DNA of 6,513 nt. Origin: Treponema sp. (GTDB lineage: Bacteria; Spirochaetota; Spirochaetia; Treponematales; Treponemataceae). The notes below the pieces were generated by a model. The model was not told the origin of the DNA. It saw only the letters and a program-made list of their open reading frames with translations, and ran no database searches. Position numbers and translations under genes: made by a program. The stretch spans positions 1-6,513 of the forward strand of contig JAFTEK010000164.1 in the NCBI GenBank assembly GCA_017453705.1, read 5' to 3'. Below are positions 1 to 5,573 of the stretch, piece by piece; position 1 is the first letter of the stretch; each line of letters opens with the position of its first letter.

Positions 1-623
1 AGCTCGCAGTAAATCTCGTCCGCGATGCACCATATCTGATGCTCCTTGGCGACAGCGGCAATCTTCTCCAGCTCTTCCTTGGGAATCATCGTGCCTGTCG
101 GGTTACTGGGGGAACAGAACATTATCGCCTTGGTCTTGGGCGTTATGAGAGACTTGAACTGCTCTGCCGTGGGATAAAAGCCGTTCACGCTGGTGTCCAA
201 GGTGACTATCTTGGCTCCGCACAAGTGGGAAAGGGGGATGTAGTTGACATAGCACGGCTCACAGACGATTATCTCATCGCCCGGATTTAGGACGGCACGG
301 AGAACGGCATCCACTCCCTCGCTCGCCCCCACGGTTATCAGGACTTCCTTGTTGGGGTGGTAATCGCAGCCGTAACGCTCCATGTACTTGGTGACTTCCT
401 GCCTGAGCTCCAGAAGCCCCCAGTTGCTGGTGTAGCTGGTGTGTCCCTGCTCCAGATGGTAGAAAGCCTCTTCCCGCATGAGCCAGGGGGTTGGAAAGTC
501 CGGCTCTCCCACGGAAAGCGATATGACGTCATCGTGCCCTATGAGCATCTCAAAGAATTTGCGGATTCCCGACGGCGGGGTCTCCAGCATGGCTCGGCTG
601 AACCTGTCTTGCCTAGTGTTCAT
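1..623 (-). CDS. Class I/II (PLP-dependent) aminotransferase, AlaT-like, C-terminus outside window
   Basis: The first 207 residues of a fold-type I, PLP-dependent aminotransferase; the rest lies beyond the left edge. Visible family motifs are GEPDF at residues 39-43, the SPSNPTG loop around 171-177, an aromatic in CEPCY near 125 that would stack on the cofactor, and ADEIY at 201-205, whose Asp contacts the PLP ring nitrogen. The PLP-binding Lys is past the edge and cannot be checked. The start is ATG at 623, which shares a base with the stop of the upstream regulator (TGATG) and has an AAGGAG ribosome site at 634-639, 10 bases away. Pairing with an Lrp/AsnC regulator matches alaR-alaT (yugG-yugH) of Bacillus, where the enzyme is an alanine transaminase. 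That specificity is inferred from context; an aspartate or aromatic aminotransferase of the same subgroup is possible. Confidence 0.93.
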   Translation of the reverse strand, partial: MNTRQDRFSRAMLETPPSGIRKFFEMLIGHDDVISLSVGEPDFPTPWLMREEAFYHLEQGHTSYTSNWGLLELRQEVTKYMERYGCDYHPNKEVLITVGASEGVDAVLRAVLNPGDEIIVCEPCYVNYIPLSHLCGAKIVTLDTSVNGFYPTAEQFKSLITPKTKAIMFCSPSNPTGTMIPKEELEKIAAVAKEHQIWCIADEIYCE

Positions 624-1117
624 CAGGCGGTCACTCCTTCCCTGCTGTCAGAACGCTGCTCCACGTACACAATGTCGTTCTCCTTGTAGGTCTTGAGGAT
701 AAAATGGGTCTTGGTGGAACGCACACCCGCCAGAGTGGAAAGCTTGCGGGCGACAAAAAGGGCGACTTCCTGCAGGCTGTCGCCTTCTATGATAACCTTG
801 AGGTCGTAGCCGCCACTCATCAAATAGAGCGACTTGACCTGCGGAAAGCGGTAAATCCTGTCCGCTATGCCGTCAAATCCGTGCTCCCTCTCCGGGGCAA
901 CCTGTATCTCTATCTCAGCCTTTACCTTCTCTTTGGCTCCGGCATCCTTCTCCGGGTTGATTATGGCGGCGTACTTCATTATGATGCCGTCGTTCTCCAG
1001 CCTACGTATAATCTCGTCAACCTCGGCCGGAGTTTTCTTAGTCATCGCGGAGATGTCCTCCACCGACAGCCGCGCGTTGTCCCGCAGCAGGTTCAAAATC
1101 TCTTCGGATACGTCCAT
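623..1117 (-). CDS. Lrp/AsnC-family transcriptional regulator (AlaR/YugG-like)
   Basis: A 164-residue regulator, the usual Lrp/AsnC length. Residues 5-47 form the N-terminal winged helix-turn-helix (ILNLLRDNARLS, then EVDEIIRRLENDGII). Residues 65-145 are the ligand-sensing, oligomer-forming RAM domain, with the glycine-rich SGGYDL turn at 101-106 and the segment THFILKTYK at 137-144. Members usually bind an amino acid and often control the neighbouring gene. Here the last codon overlaps the start of the aminotransferase gene, so the two are probably translationally coupled and the regulator likely controls its own operon. The start is ATG at 1117: the helix-turn-helix begins a few residues later and no earlier in-frame start fits. 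No Shine-Dalgarno site precedes it, and a predicted promoter sits only 9 bases upstream, suggesting a leaderless message. Family is certain; the alanine link is inferred from gene order. Confidence 0.95.
   Translation of the reverse strand: MDVSEEILNLLRDNARLSVEDISAMTKKTPAEVDEIIRRLENDGIIMKYAAIINPEKDAGAKEKVKAEIEIQVAPEREHGFDGIADRIYRFPQVKSLYLMSGGYDLKVIIEGDSLQEVALFVARKLSTLAGVRSTKTHFILKTYKENDIVYVEQRSDSREGVTA
634..639 (-). promoter_or_regulatory. Shine-Dalgarno site of the aminotransferase gene
   Basis: AAGGAG on the minus strand, 10 bases before ATG 623. It lies inside the last codons of the regulator gene, so ribosomes finishing the regulator can re-initiate on the aminotransferase. It supports the choice of the overlapping ATG as start. 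Confidence 0.75.
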
Positions 1118-1126
1118 ATTGTAGGT

Positions 1127-1155
1127 AGATTACCCTATTTCATAAGAATTATCAA
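1127..1155 (-). promoter_or_regulatory. Predicted sigma-70 type promoter of the regulator-aminotransferase operon
   Basis: On the minus strand TTGATA (1150-1155, five of six consensus bases) is followed after exactly 17 bases by TAATCT (1127-1132, which keeps the first T, the A and the last T of the -10 box). The -10 box ends 9 bases before ATG 1117, so transcription would begin about 2-3 bases before the start codon. The weak -10 box lowers confidence; the spacing and position raise it. Confidence 0.5.
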
Positions 1156-1159
1156 CAGC

Positions 1160-1283
1160 TTGCCCAAGGCTTTCCACGCAGAAGAACTGCCGGGCTTGCC
1201 AGGGCTTATCCCGTGGATTGCCAGGGGTTGTCTTGACATGAATAGCCAGGGCTTGCCCCGTGGATTGACCCAGGGCAATCCAC
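1160..1283. repeat. Degenerate palindromic repeat cluster between the two operons
   Basis: Two direct copies of a unit of about 29-31 bases lie at 1198-1226 and 1245-1275. Their shared core is GCCAGGGCTT, then CCCGTGGATTG, then CCAGGG, and the copies start 47 bases apart. The right copy runs into a perfect 8-base inverted repeat, GTGGATTG (1260-1267) and CAATCCAC (1276-1283), with an 8-base loop. A weaker third version lies at about 1160-1178 (GCCCAAGGC then TTCCAC). No T-run follows the hairpin on either strand, so it is not a classic terminator. The cluster fills the gap between the purN stop and the regulator promoter and looks like a short interspersed or REP-like element. I cannot tell whether it recurs elsewhere. 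Confidence 0.6.
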
Positions 1284-1287
1284 ATGG

Positions 1288-1914
1288 CTACTCCTGAACC
1301 AGCATCAAGGTTGCCTCAATGATAGCCTTGTGTTCTTCCGGGGCAATCCTAGCATACAGGCTGTCCGGGGTGTCGCCGGGCAGGACAGGAACTTTCTTTT
1401 GCACAAGGATGCGGCCTGTGTCGCAGCCGGAATCAACAATGTGAACGGTGCAGCCGCTCTCAGTCTCCCCGGCTTCCAGAACGGCCTCGTGCACGTTATG
1501 ACCCCACATGCCCACACCGCCGAACTTGGGCAGGAGCGCGGGATGCAGGTTTATGATTTTATCCTTGTATTCTTCTATTATGTTGCCCTTGAGGACGGAA
1601 AGATAGCCCGCAAGAACGATTGCCTGCACCTTGTACTCACGGCATAGCTCAAGCATTGCGTCACTGACCAGCTCGCGTTTTTCGTCCAGCGTCGCTGTCG
1701 GAAGGGCTGCCCCCAGAACCATGGCAGGACTGCGGACTTGGGCTGGAATTCCCGCGTCAGCTGCCCTCTGGAGGGCATAGGCCTTCTTGGTATTGGAAGC
1801 GACGAGCACGATATGGTAGGGGCAGTCATGGGCATTCGCCCTGGTTTGCCTCTCGTAGTCTATGAGAGCCTGAAGGTTTGTGCCTCCACCAGAGACAAGG
1901 ACGGCGATGTTCAT
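1288..1914 (-). CDS. purN: Phosphoribosylglycinamide formyltransferase (GAR transformylase 1)
   Basis: A cytoplasmic purine-synthesis enzyme that transfers a formyl group from 10-formyltetrahydrofolate to GAR, giving formyl-GAR. The protein has 208 residues, normal for PurN. SGGGTNLQAL at 8-17 is the phosphate-binding loop. INLHPALLPKFGG at 121-133 carries the catalytic Asn122 and His124. SGCDTG at 162-167 holds the catalytic Asp165. The segment after the HPALLP motif (GMWGHNVHEAV) matches the form common in anaerobes. In-frame ATGs exist at 1935, 1920 and 1914. I choose 1914 because AGGAG at 1922-1926 lies 7 bases upstream of it but only 1 base from ATG 1920, and because PurN proteins start MNIAVLVSGGG. 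It follows purM by 10 bases and is co-transcribed with it. Confidence 0.96.
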   Translation of the reverse strand: MNIAVLVSGGGTNLQALIDYERQTRANAHDCPYHIVLVASNTKKAYALQRAADAGIPAQVRSPAMVLGAALPTATLDEKRELVSDAMLELCREYKVQAIVLAGYLSVLKGNIIEEYKDKIINLHPALLPKFGGVGMWGHNVHEAVLEAGETESGCTVHIVDSGCDTGRILVQKKVPVLPGDTPDSLYARIAPEEHKAIIEATLMLVQE

Positions 1915-1921
1915 CGGCATA

Positions 1922-1926
1922 CTCCT
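1922..1926 (-). promoter_or_regulatory. Shine-Dalgarno site that fixes the purN start
   Basis: AGGAG on the minus strand overlaps the purM stop codon (TAG at 1927-1925) and sits 7 bases before ATG 1914. The spacing rules against the two upstream ATGs at 1920 and 1935. The overlap implies tight translational linkage of purM and purN. Confidence 0.8.
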
Positions 1927-3037
1927 AGTCTTCAAAACGAGTCATTGCCTTGTTGCCCTTGAACTCGCCTTTGATTTCCTTGTCAGTATGCCCCACATAG
2001 CCAATCTCGTATGCAACAAGGTCGCTCATACCCGCATGGTGGTACTTCTTGGAGTTCTTGTTGAACATCTTGATTATGGCAGGCGCGTCTTTCTTTGCGA
2101 CAGCAAGGACAAAGCCAATTCCCATGTTAAATGTAGAATAAAGATTCTTTTCGTCAGCACCACGGCGGACAAGCTCATCAAATATAGGGGGTATATCCCA
2201 GCTGCCATTCTTTATTACAGAGCAGAGCTGTTTCTTTCCAGAAGCAGCATGGGGGTACATTCTGGGCAGGTTCTCGTAAAAGCCGCCCCCAGTGATATGC
2301 ACCATGCCGTGCACGGAAGGACGGAACTTTTTGAGCACATCCATGACAGGCTGCACGTAAATGCGGGTGGGGGTAAGCAGAACCTCGCCTATCGTCTGCT
2401 TTGTCTTCTTGCCATCAACGACAAAGGGGTCATTGAAGTTCTTGACCAAGCGGCGGATAAGGGAATAGCCGTTGGAGTGCGCGCCTGTGGAAGAAAGGCC
2501 GACAAGCACATCGCCTTCCTTTATCTTGGCTCCGGTGATAATCTCGGACTTTTCGCCAACGCCCACTCCAAAGCCTGCCAAGTCGTACTTGCCCTCGTCG
2601 TAGAAGCCGGGCATCTCGGCAGTCTCACCTCCGAGCAGGGCACATCCGGCTTGAATGCAGCCGTCGGTAACGCCCTTGACCAGCTCCCCTGCCACCTTGG
2701 AATCCAGCTTGCCACATGCAATGTAATCCAGAAAGAATGAAGTCTGCACACCAGAGCAGAGGATGTCGTTGACACTCATAGCAACGCAGTCGATTCCAAC
2801 AGTGTCGTACTTCTTGAGCTTGAATGCTATATCCAGCTTGGTTCCAACGCCGTCAGTGCCACTTACCATGACAGGGTTCTTCATACCCTTGGGCACCGCA
2901 AACATGCCGTTGAATGCCCCCAAGTCTGTCAGCTGACCGGGAATCCTCGCCCGCTCCGCCTGCTTCCTGTATTTGTCAACGGCCTTGTAGCCTTCGTTCA
3001 CGTCAACACCGGCCTTCTTATAGTCAATCTTCGCCAT
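1925..3037 (-). CDS. purM: Phosphoribosylformylglycinamidine cyclo-ligase (AIR synthetase)
   Basis: Catalyses the ATP-dependent ring closure of FGAM to AIR in purine synthesis; it acts as a cytoplasmic homodimer. The protein has 370 residues, slightly longer than the usual 340-350. Motifs in order: YKKAGVDV at 6-13, SGTDGVGTKL at 59-68, CVAMSVNDIL at 84-93, LLGGETAEMPG at 134-144 (ATP and metal binding), SSTGAHSNGYSLIRR at 182-196, LLTPTRIYV at 220-228, HITGGGFYENLPR at 247-259, and FNMGIG at 303-308. All key family motifs are intact. The start is ATG 3037, with GGAGG 5 bases upstream; an upstream in-frame ATG at 3055 has a poorly placed ribosome site and would add six atypical residues. It is followed directly by purN. 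Upstream, 78 bases containing a terminator-like hairpin separate it from fabG. Confidence 0.97.
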   Translation of the reverse strand: MAKIDYKKAGVDVNEGYKAVDKYRKQAERARIPGQLTDLGAFNGMFAVPKGMKNPVMVSGTDGVGTKLDIAFKLKKYDTVGIDCVAMSVNDILCSGVQTSFFLDYIACGKLDSKVAGELVKGVTDGCIQAGCALLGGETAEMPGFYDEGKYDLAGFGVGVGEKSEIITGAKIKEGDVLVGLSSTGAHSNGYSLIRRLVKNFNDPFVVDGKKTKQTIGEVLLTPTRIYVQPVMDVLKKFRPSVHGMVHITGGGFYENLPRMYPHAASGKKQLCSVIKNGSWDIPPIFDELVRRGADEKNLYSTFNMGIGFVLAVAKKDAPAIIKMFNKNSKKYHHAGMSDLVAYEIGYVGHTDKEIKGEFKGNKAMTRFED

Positions 3038-3042
3038 ACATT

Positions 3043-3047
3043 CCTCC
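3043..3047 (-). promoter_or_regulatory. Shine-Dalgarno site that fixes the purM start
   Basis: GGAGG on the minus strand, 5 bases before ATG 3037. It favours this start over the in-frame ATG at 3055. Confidence 0.75.
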
Positions 3048-3060
3048 GTCCTCATTCCTT

Positions 3061-3102
3061 TAAAAGTAGAAAGGCAGCCTGTCGTAATCCGGCACAGCTG
3101 CC
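3061..3102 (-). terminator. Terminator-like hairpin between fabG and purM
   Basis: Read on the minus strand, GGCAGC plus TGT (3102-3097, 3096-3094) pairs with ACA and GCTGCC (3082-3080, 3078-3073). The stem is 9 pairs with a single bulged G and an 11-base loop. It is followed at once by TTTCTACTTTT. This has the form of a Rho-independent terminator with an interrupted U-tract, so termination may be partial. I see no convincing promoter between it and the purM ribosome site only some 14 bases further on, so purMN probably depends on read-through from fabG or on a promoter overlapping the hairpin. Confidence 0.6.
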
Positions 3103-3115
3103 CGCCATATTATTC

Positions 3116-3862
3116 TTACGCTCCCATTCCGCCGTCCACGCCTATGACCTGACCTGTTATGTAGGAACTTAGGTCTGAGGCAAGGAACAAAGCTGCGTTA
3201 GCCACGTCCTCAGGCTTTCCCGCCCGCTTGAGGGGTATGCCTTCTATCCATGCCTTGCGCACGTCCTCTTTGACCGCCTGGGTCATGTCGGTCTCGATAA
3301 AGCCCGGCGCAATGCAGTTGACGCGGATTCCCCTGCTACCACATTCTTTCGCAAGGCTCTTGCTCATGGCGATAAGGCCGCCTTTGCTGGCGGAGTAGTT
3401 GACCTGGCCGGGGTTGCCGTGCACACCCGCAATGCTAGACATATTTATGATGGAGCCTGACTTTCTGTGTATCATGTCCAGGCTTACGATCTGGCTCACG
3501 AGGAACGCCGCCGTAAGATTGACCGCAATAACGGAATCCCAGTCGTCCTTCTTCATGCGGAAGCTAAGGGTGTCACGTGTGATACCGGCGTTGTTCACAA
3601 GGATGTCAAAGCCGCCGGATTCCTTGAGGGAAGCCTCCACGGCAGCCTTGAGCGCATCAGCATCGGAGGCATCCGCGTAGAACTCGTGATAGCTAGTCCC
3701 ATGCCCGCTGGCAACGGCTTCCGTTTCCGCCTTTGCCTTGGACTCGTGGGTACACATTCCCCAGACCTCAGCCCCTTCGCAGAGAAAAACCTGGGTTATC
3801 TTAAGACCGATTCCCCTAGAAGAACCGGTGACGAGAGCTTTCTTTCCTTTAAGTATGTCCAT
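3116..3862 (-). CDS. fabG: 3-oxoacyl-[acyl-carrier-protein] reductase
   Basis: NADPH-dependent reductase of the type II fatty acid synthesis cycle, reducing 3-oxoacyl-ACP to 3-hydroxyacyl-ACP in the cytoplasm. The protein has 248 residues, the standard FabG length, with a classical short-chain dehydrogenase layout. TGSSRGIG at 12-19 is the nucleotide-binding loop, NNAG at 90-93 and Asn115 are structural and catalytic positions, and Ser143, Tyr156 and Lys160 (in NYSASKGG) form the catalytic set. APGFIETDM lies at 185-193 and GVDGGMGA ends the protein, as is typical of FabG. ATG 3862 is chosen because family members begin a few residues before the KxALVTG segment; an adjacent in-frame GTG at 3865 is an alternative. 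No Shine-Dalgarno site is present and the promoter lies 8 bases upstream. Other short-chain reductases can look similar, but the whole-length match favours FabG. Confidence 0.93.
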   Translation of the reverse strand: MDILKGKKALVTGSSRGIGLKITQVFLCEGAEVWGMCTHESKAKAETEAVASGHGTSYHEFYADASDADALKAAVEASLKESGGFDILVNNAGITRDTLSFRMKKDDWDSVIAVNLTAAFLVSQIVSLDMIHRKSGSIINMSSIAGVHGNPGQVNYSASKGGLIAMSKSLAKECGSRGIRVNCIAPGFIETDMTQAVKEDVRKAWIEGIPLKRAGKPEDVANAALFLASDLSSYITGQVIGVDGGMGA

Positions 3863-3870
3863 CACTTGAG

Positions 3871-3899
3871 ATTATACAGGATTAGAGAGGGATTGGCAA
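3871..3899 (-). promoter_or_regulatory. Strong predicted promoter of fabG(-purMN)
   Basis: On the minus strand TTGCCA (3894-3899, five of six) is followed after exactly 17 bases by a perfect TATAAT (3871-3876). Transcription should start near 3865-3863, that is, at the GTG/ATG start of fabG itself. The AT-rich heptamer array lies immediately upstream of the -35 box and could act as an UP element. Confidence 0.75.
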
Positions 3900-3902
3900 T
3901 AT

Positions 3903-3930
3903 AATTAAGAATTAAGAATTAAGAATTAAG
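3903..3930. repeat. Four perfect tandem copies of the heptamer AATTAAG
   Basis: AATTAAG occurs at 3903-3909, 3910-3916, 3917-3923 and 3924-3930 with no mismatch. The array starts 4 bases from the fabG -35 box, on its upstream side. It marks the border between the metabolic operon and the accessory region. Short tandem units like this can gain or lose copies by slippage. Confidence 0.95.
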
Positions 3931-3931
3931 A

Positions 3932-3972
3932 CCCTGCAGGCAAACAGGCAGCTGCCACCCGCAGGCTGTAGG
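3932..3972 (-). terminator. Hairpin downstream of the XRE remnant, possible terminator
   Basis: CCCTGCAG (3932-3939) faces CTGTAGGG (3965-3972), eight pairs with one G-U or A-C position. Between them sits the 10-base palindrome GGCAGCTGCC at 3947-3956. On the minus strand the structure starts 3 bases after the XRE stop codon and is followed by TCTTAATTCTTAATT, which is T-rich but not a clean U-tract. A terminator for the regulator gene is plausible but weakly supported. The one imperfect pair is a wobble on the plus strand and a mismatch on the minus strand, which argues slightly against it. Confidence 0.35.
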
Positions 3973-3975
3973 GCC

Positions 3976-4446
3976 TTATTCATCCTTCCCCTCACTCTTG
4001 TTCGCTGACGTGGCTGCAAGTGCAAGTCCCACACCAAGTGCGACAACAGCAAGTCCAAGCGTAGCCCAGCCAGAAAACTCGCTCTGCCGCTCCGACTGAG
4101 CTTTTTCATGAATATCAGAGGCTATTTTCCGAATATCCTCAGTGGAAAGCTTCTGCAAGTCCCTGGCGATGGATAACGCAGCCTTCTTGAATTCCTCATC
4201 GTTCTCATGTGAGCCAAGGCTGATGGAAATGGACTTGTGCAGTGTCTCGCACTCAGCCTTAAGAAGTGCATCGCTCGCCAGTGAGTCCAGTCTGTAAACC
4301 ATGCGGATTCTTTCCGAAAGCTCAGGAGGAATTTCCCTTGCCCCCGCCTCCACCGAAGATAGTAGAGAAACCGACACACCCAGCTTTTGAGCCATAACCG
4401 AGAGGGTGTCGCCTGTGTCAATCCTAAGCCTTTTGTTGTAGCAGGC
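3976..4446 (-). pseudogene. XRE-family helix-turn-helix protein with C-terminal membrane helix, 5' end missing
   Basis: The frame encodes an XRE/Cro-like DNA-binding domain: YNKRLRIDTGDTLSVMAQ, then LGVSVSLLSSVEAGAR, then IPPELSERI. A helical linker follows, then one membrane segment near the C-terminus (GWATLGLAVVALGVGLALAA) and a charged tail. The first in-frame ATG (4395) falls inside the domain, at MAQKLGVSVS, so that start would delete helix 1. Homologous-looking sequence continues upstream of it to about 4443 but then meets TGA at 4449-4447, with no start codon and no ribosome site. The normal first 8-12 codons are therefore absent, replaced by a fragment of an unrelated gene. I call it a 5'-truncated gene; the 139-residue product from ATG 4395 might still be made as a tail-anchored protein without a functional DNA-binding domain. 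Similar XRE proteins often act as antitoxins or phage repressors, but no partner is visible. Confidence 0.65.
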
Positions 4447-4863
4447 TCAAATCTCCTGTCCAGGCTATACAGGAGATTAAGCTCTGCATCAAAGAGAAAG
4501 GTTTTATCCTCATAGAGAAGCCAAACATATTCACCAGAAGCCGAGAAATCCTTTGCATCCGTTTTAACAGTGCTTCCATCAGCTCTCAGCATTTCAACTC
4601 TCTTTTCATCATTAACAAAAAGAACTCCACCATCGAAACAGGAAAAGTTCCCATTTATTGTGACTTGCCTCTGCTCTCCGAATTTTATTACAGTCCGTAT
4701 CCTTTCGGGTAAAATATCTGAACTATCAACAAACTGCGAGGCACAATTTCCGAACGGCAACGGAATCATAAAGTCACAGAGAACTTTTGTCCTTACAGAG
4801 TGCAGATTCTTGTCGAATATCTTGAAAACAGAAGATTACCAGCAAAACAGCACACCTACTCAA
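4444..4863 (-). pseudogene. Front part of a beta-propeller-like, probably membrane-anchored protein, 3' end lost
   Basis: An in-frame stretch from 4835 down to about 4445 gives repeated beta-strand segments such as NGNFSCFDGGVLFVNDEKR, SGEYVWLLYEDKTFLFD and AELNLLYSLDRRF. This is the pattern of WD40- or PQQ-like propeller blades, although no family is recognisable. ATG 4769 opens this frame but has no clear ribosome site. The frame runs further upstream (SSVFKIFDKNLHSVRTK) to a TAA at 4838-4836. A TTG at 4863, overlapping the stop of the upstream gene, opens another frame with a hydrophobic LSRCAVLLVIFCF that would make a good membrane anchor and joins the propeller frame if one base in the T-rich stretch near 4832 is surplus. 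At the 3' end the propeller ends abruptly where XRE sequence begins in another frame; the open frame beyond that is only a shadow of the XRE gene. Function unknown. Confidence 0.5.
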
Positions 4864-5561
4864 GTCTTTTATATTCCGCCGTATCATACACATATACTTC
4901 ATAGGGCATCCTCGCAAGAAAATCCTTTTCATCCATAAAATTTCGAACATCAACTTTGCCATGTGTATAATGAACTAAAGTCAGATATCCAAACAGACTC
5001 TTATCCATCAATCCGATGGCGGAGTAGGATCCCTTTTGTAAACCATTCCTTTCAATGTAATAGTTGGATTAACACTATGCATAATAACAACATTCCACCC
5101 TTTAGAGGCTATTCGCCTTAACTCTGATTTCATATAACTTCTGTAATCTTTTACCGATGCCCAATCAGGATCCGGCCAATCATCTCAGGTTTGACTCCAG
5201 AATCAGAAAGAACCTTCGTAACAAATTTATCACATGCCATAGAATCAGCACTTACAAAGTCTAAATTATCTTTTACTGCCTTTGATATTTTGCTATGCAC
5301 AGCTGATTCTATTCTTTGCCTGTAAGTTACCAACCTCGCTTTATTGACACTCGAATTCAAATCACCGAGGCAGGAAATCTTATTATCCCCCACTCCAGCG
5401 TATCCCTCACACAAGACGTTCTTTTTTACATCATCATAACCCCATCTACAAGAAACACTTAAATCTTCATTATGTTCCTTCCTTTTTAGAAGCCTTGCAA
5501 GAACAATGTAGGCTATCGCCCCTGCACCCAAACCCATCATAATTTTTGTAGATGTTTCCAT
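4856..5561 (-). pseudogene. Unknown membrane-anchored protein broken by two frameshifts
   Basis: The start is clear: AAGGAG at 5568-5573 lies 6 bases before ATG 5561. The protein opens METSTKIMMGLG, followed by a membrane helix (AGAIAYIVLARLL) and a KRK stop-transfer, so most of it would face the cytoplasm. The intact frame runs 136 codons to a stop at 5151, but sensible sequence leaves it earlier. Near 5184, after GVKPE, the frame shifts to DDWPDPDWASVKDYRSY and on to NVVIMHSVNP; near 5064 it shifts again to NYYIERNGLQKGSYSAIG and on to YDTAEYKRLE, with the stop at 4856. Restoring one G near 5184 and one A near 5064 gives a single frame of 235 codons. Each change is one base lost from a short run (GG and AAA), so real decay or sequence error are both possible. 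No family is recognised. If unrepaired, only the N-terminal 126 residues plus a ten-residue tail are made. Confidence 0.6.
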
Positions 5562-5567
5562 CAAAAA

Positions 5568-5573
5568 CTCCTT
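5568..5573 (-). promoter_or_regulatory. Shine-Dalgarno site of the broken membrane-protein gene
   Basis: AAGGAG on the minus strand, 6 bases before ATG 5561. It decides this start over a TTG 19 codons upstream (5618), which has no ribosome site and lies in a terminator-like stem. Confidence 0.8.

Noticed and set aside
1160..1283. Possible CRISPR repeats
   Set aside because: There are only two clear copies, they are unequal in length, and they contain indels with no uniform spacers or cas genes nearby.
704..1297. A 197-codon open frame on the plus strand antisense to the Lrp-type gene
   Set aside because: It mirrors the codon structure of a well-conserved minus-strand gene and has no family motifs or ribosome site.
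1880..2740. A 286-codon open frame on the plus strand antisense to purM
   Set aside because: It is a shadow of purM, whose motifs are all intact on the minus strand. The translation shows no recognisable domain.
3903..3930. Heptamer array as an origin or iteron site
   Set aside because: The unit is only 7 bases, there are no DnaA boxes and no replication gene. The promoter-flanking position is a better explanation.
4122..4443. Continuation of the propeller frame past 4443 (to 4122)
   Set aside because: Beyond the junction this frame is only the out-of-frame reading of the XRE gene, rich in Arg, Trp and Ser with no propeller pattern.
4774..4962. A 62-codon minus-strand ORF starting MAKLMFEILWMKR
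   Set aside because: Most of it is an out-of-frame reading of the C-terminal piece of the broken membrane protein (KVDVRNFMDEKDF). Only its end, a hydrophobic stretch, may belong to the propeller gene's N-terminus.
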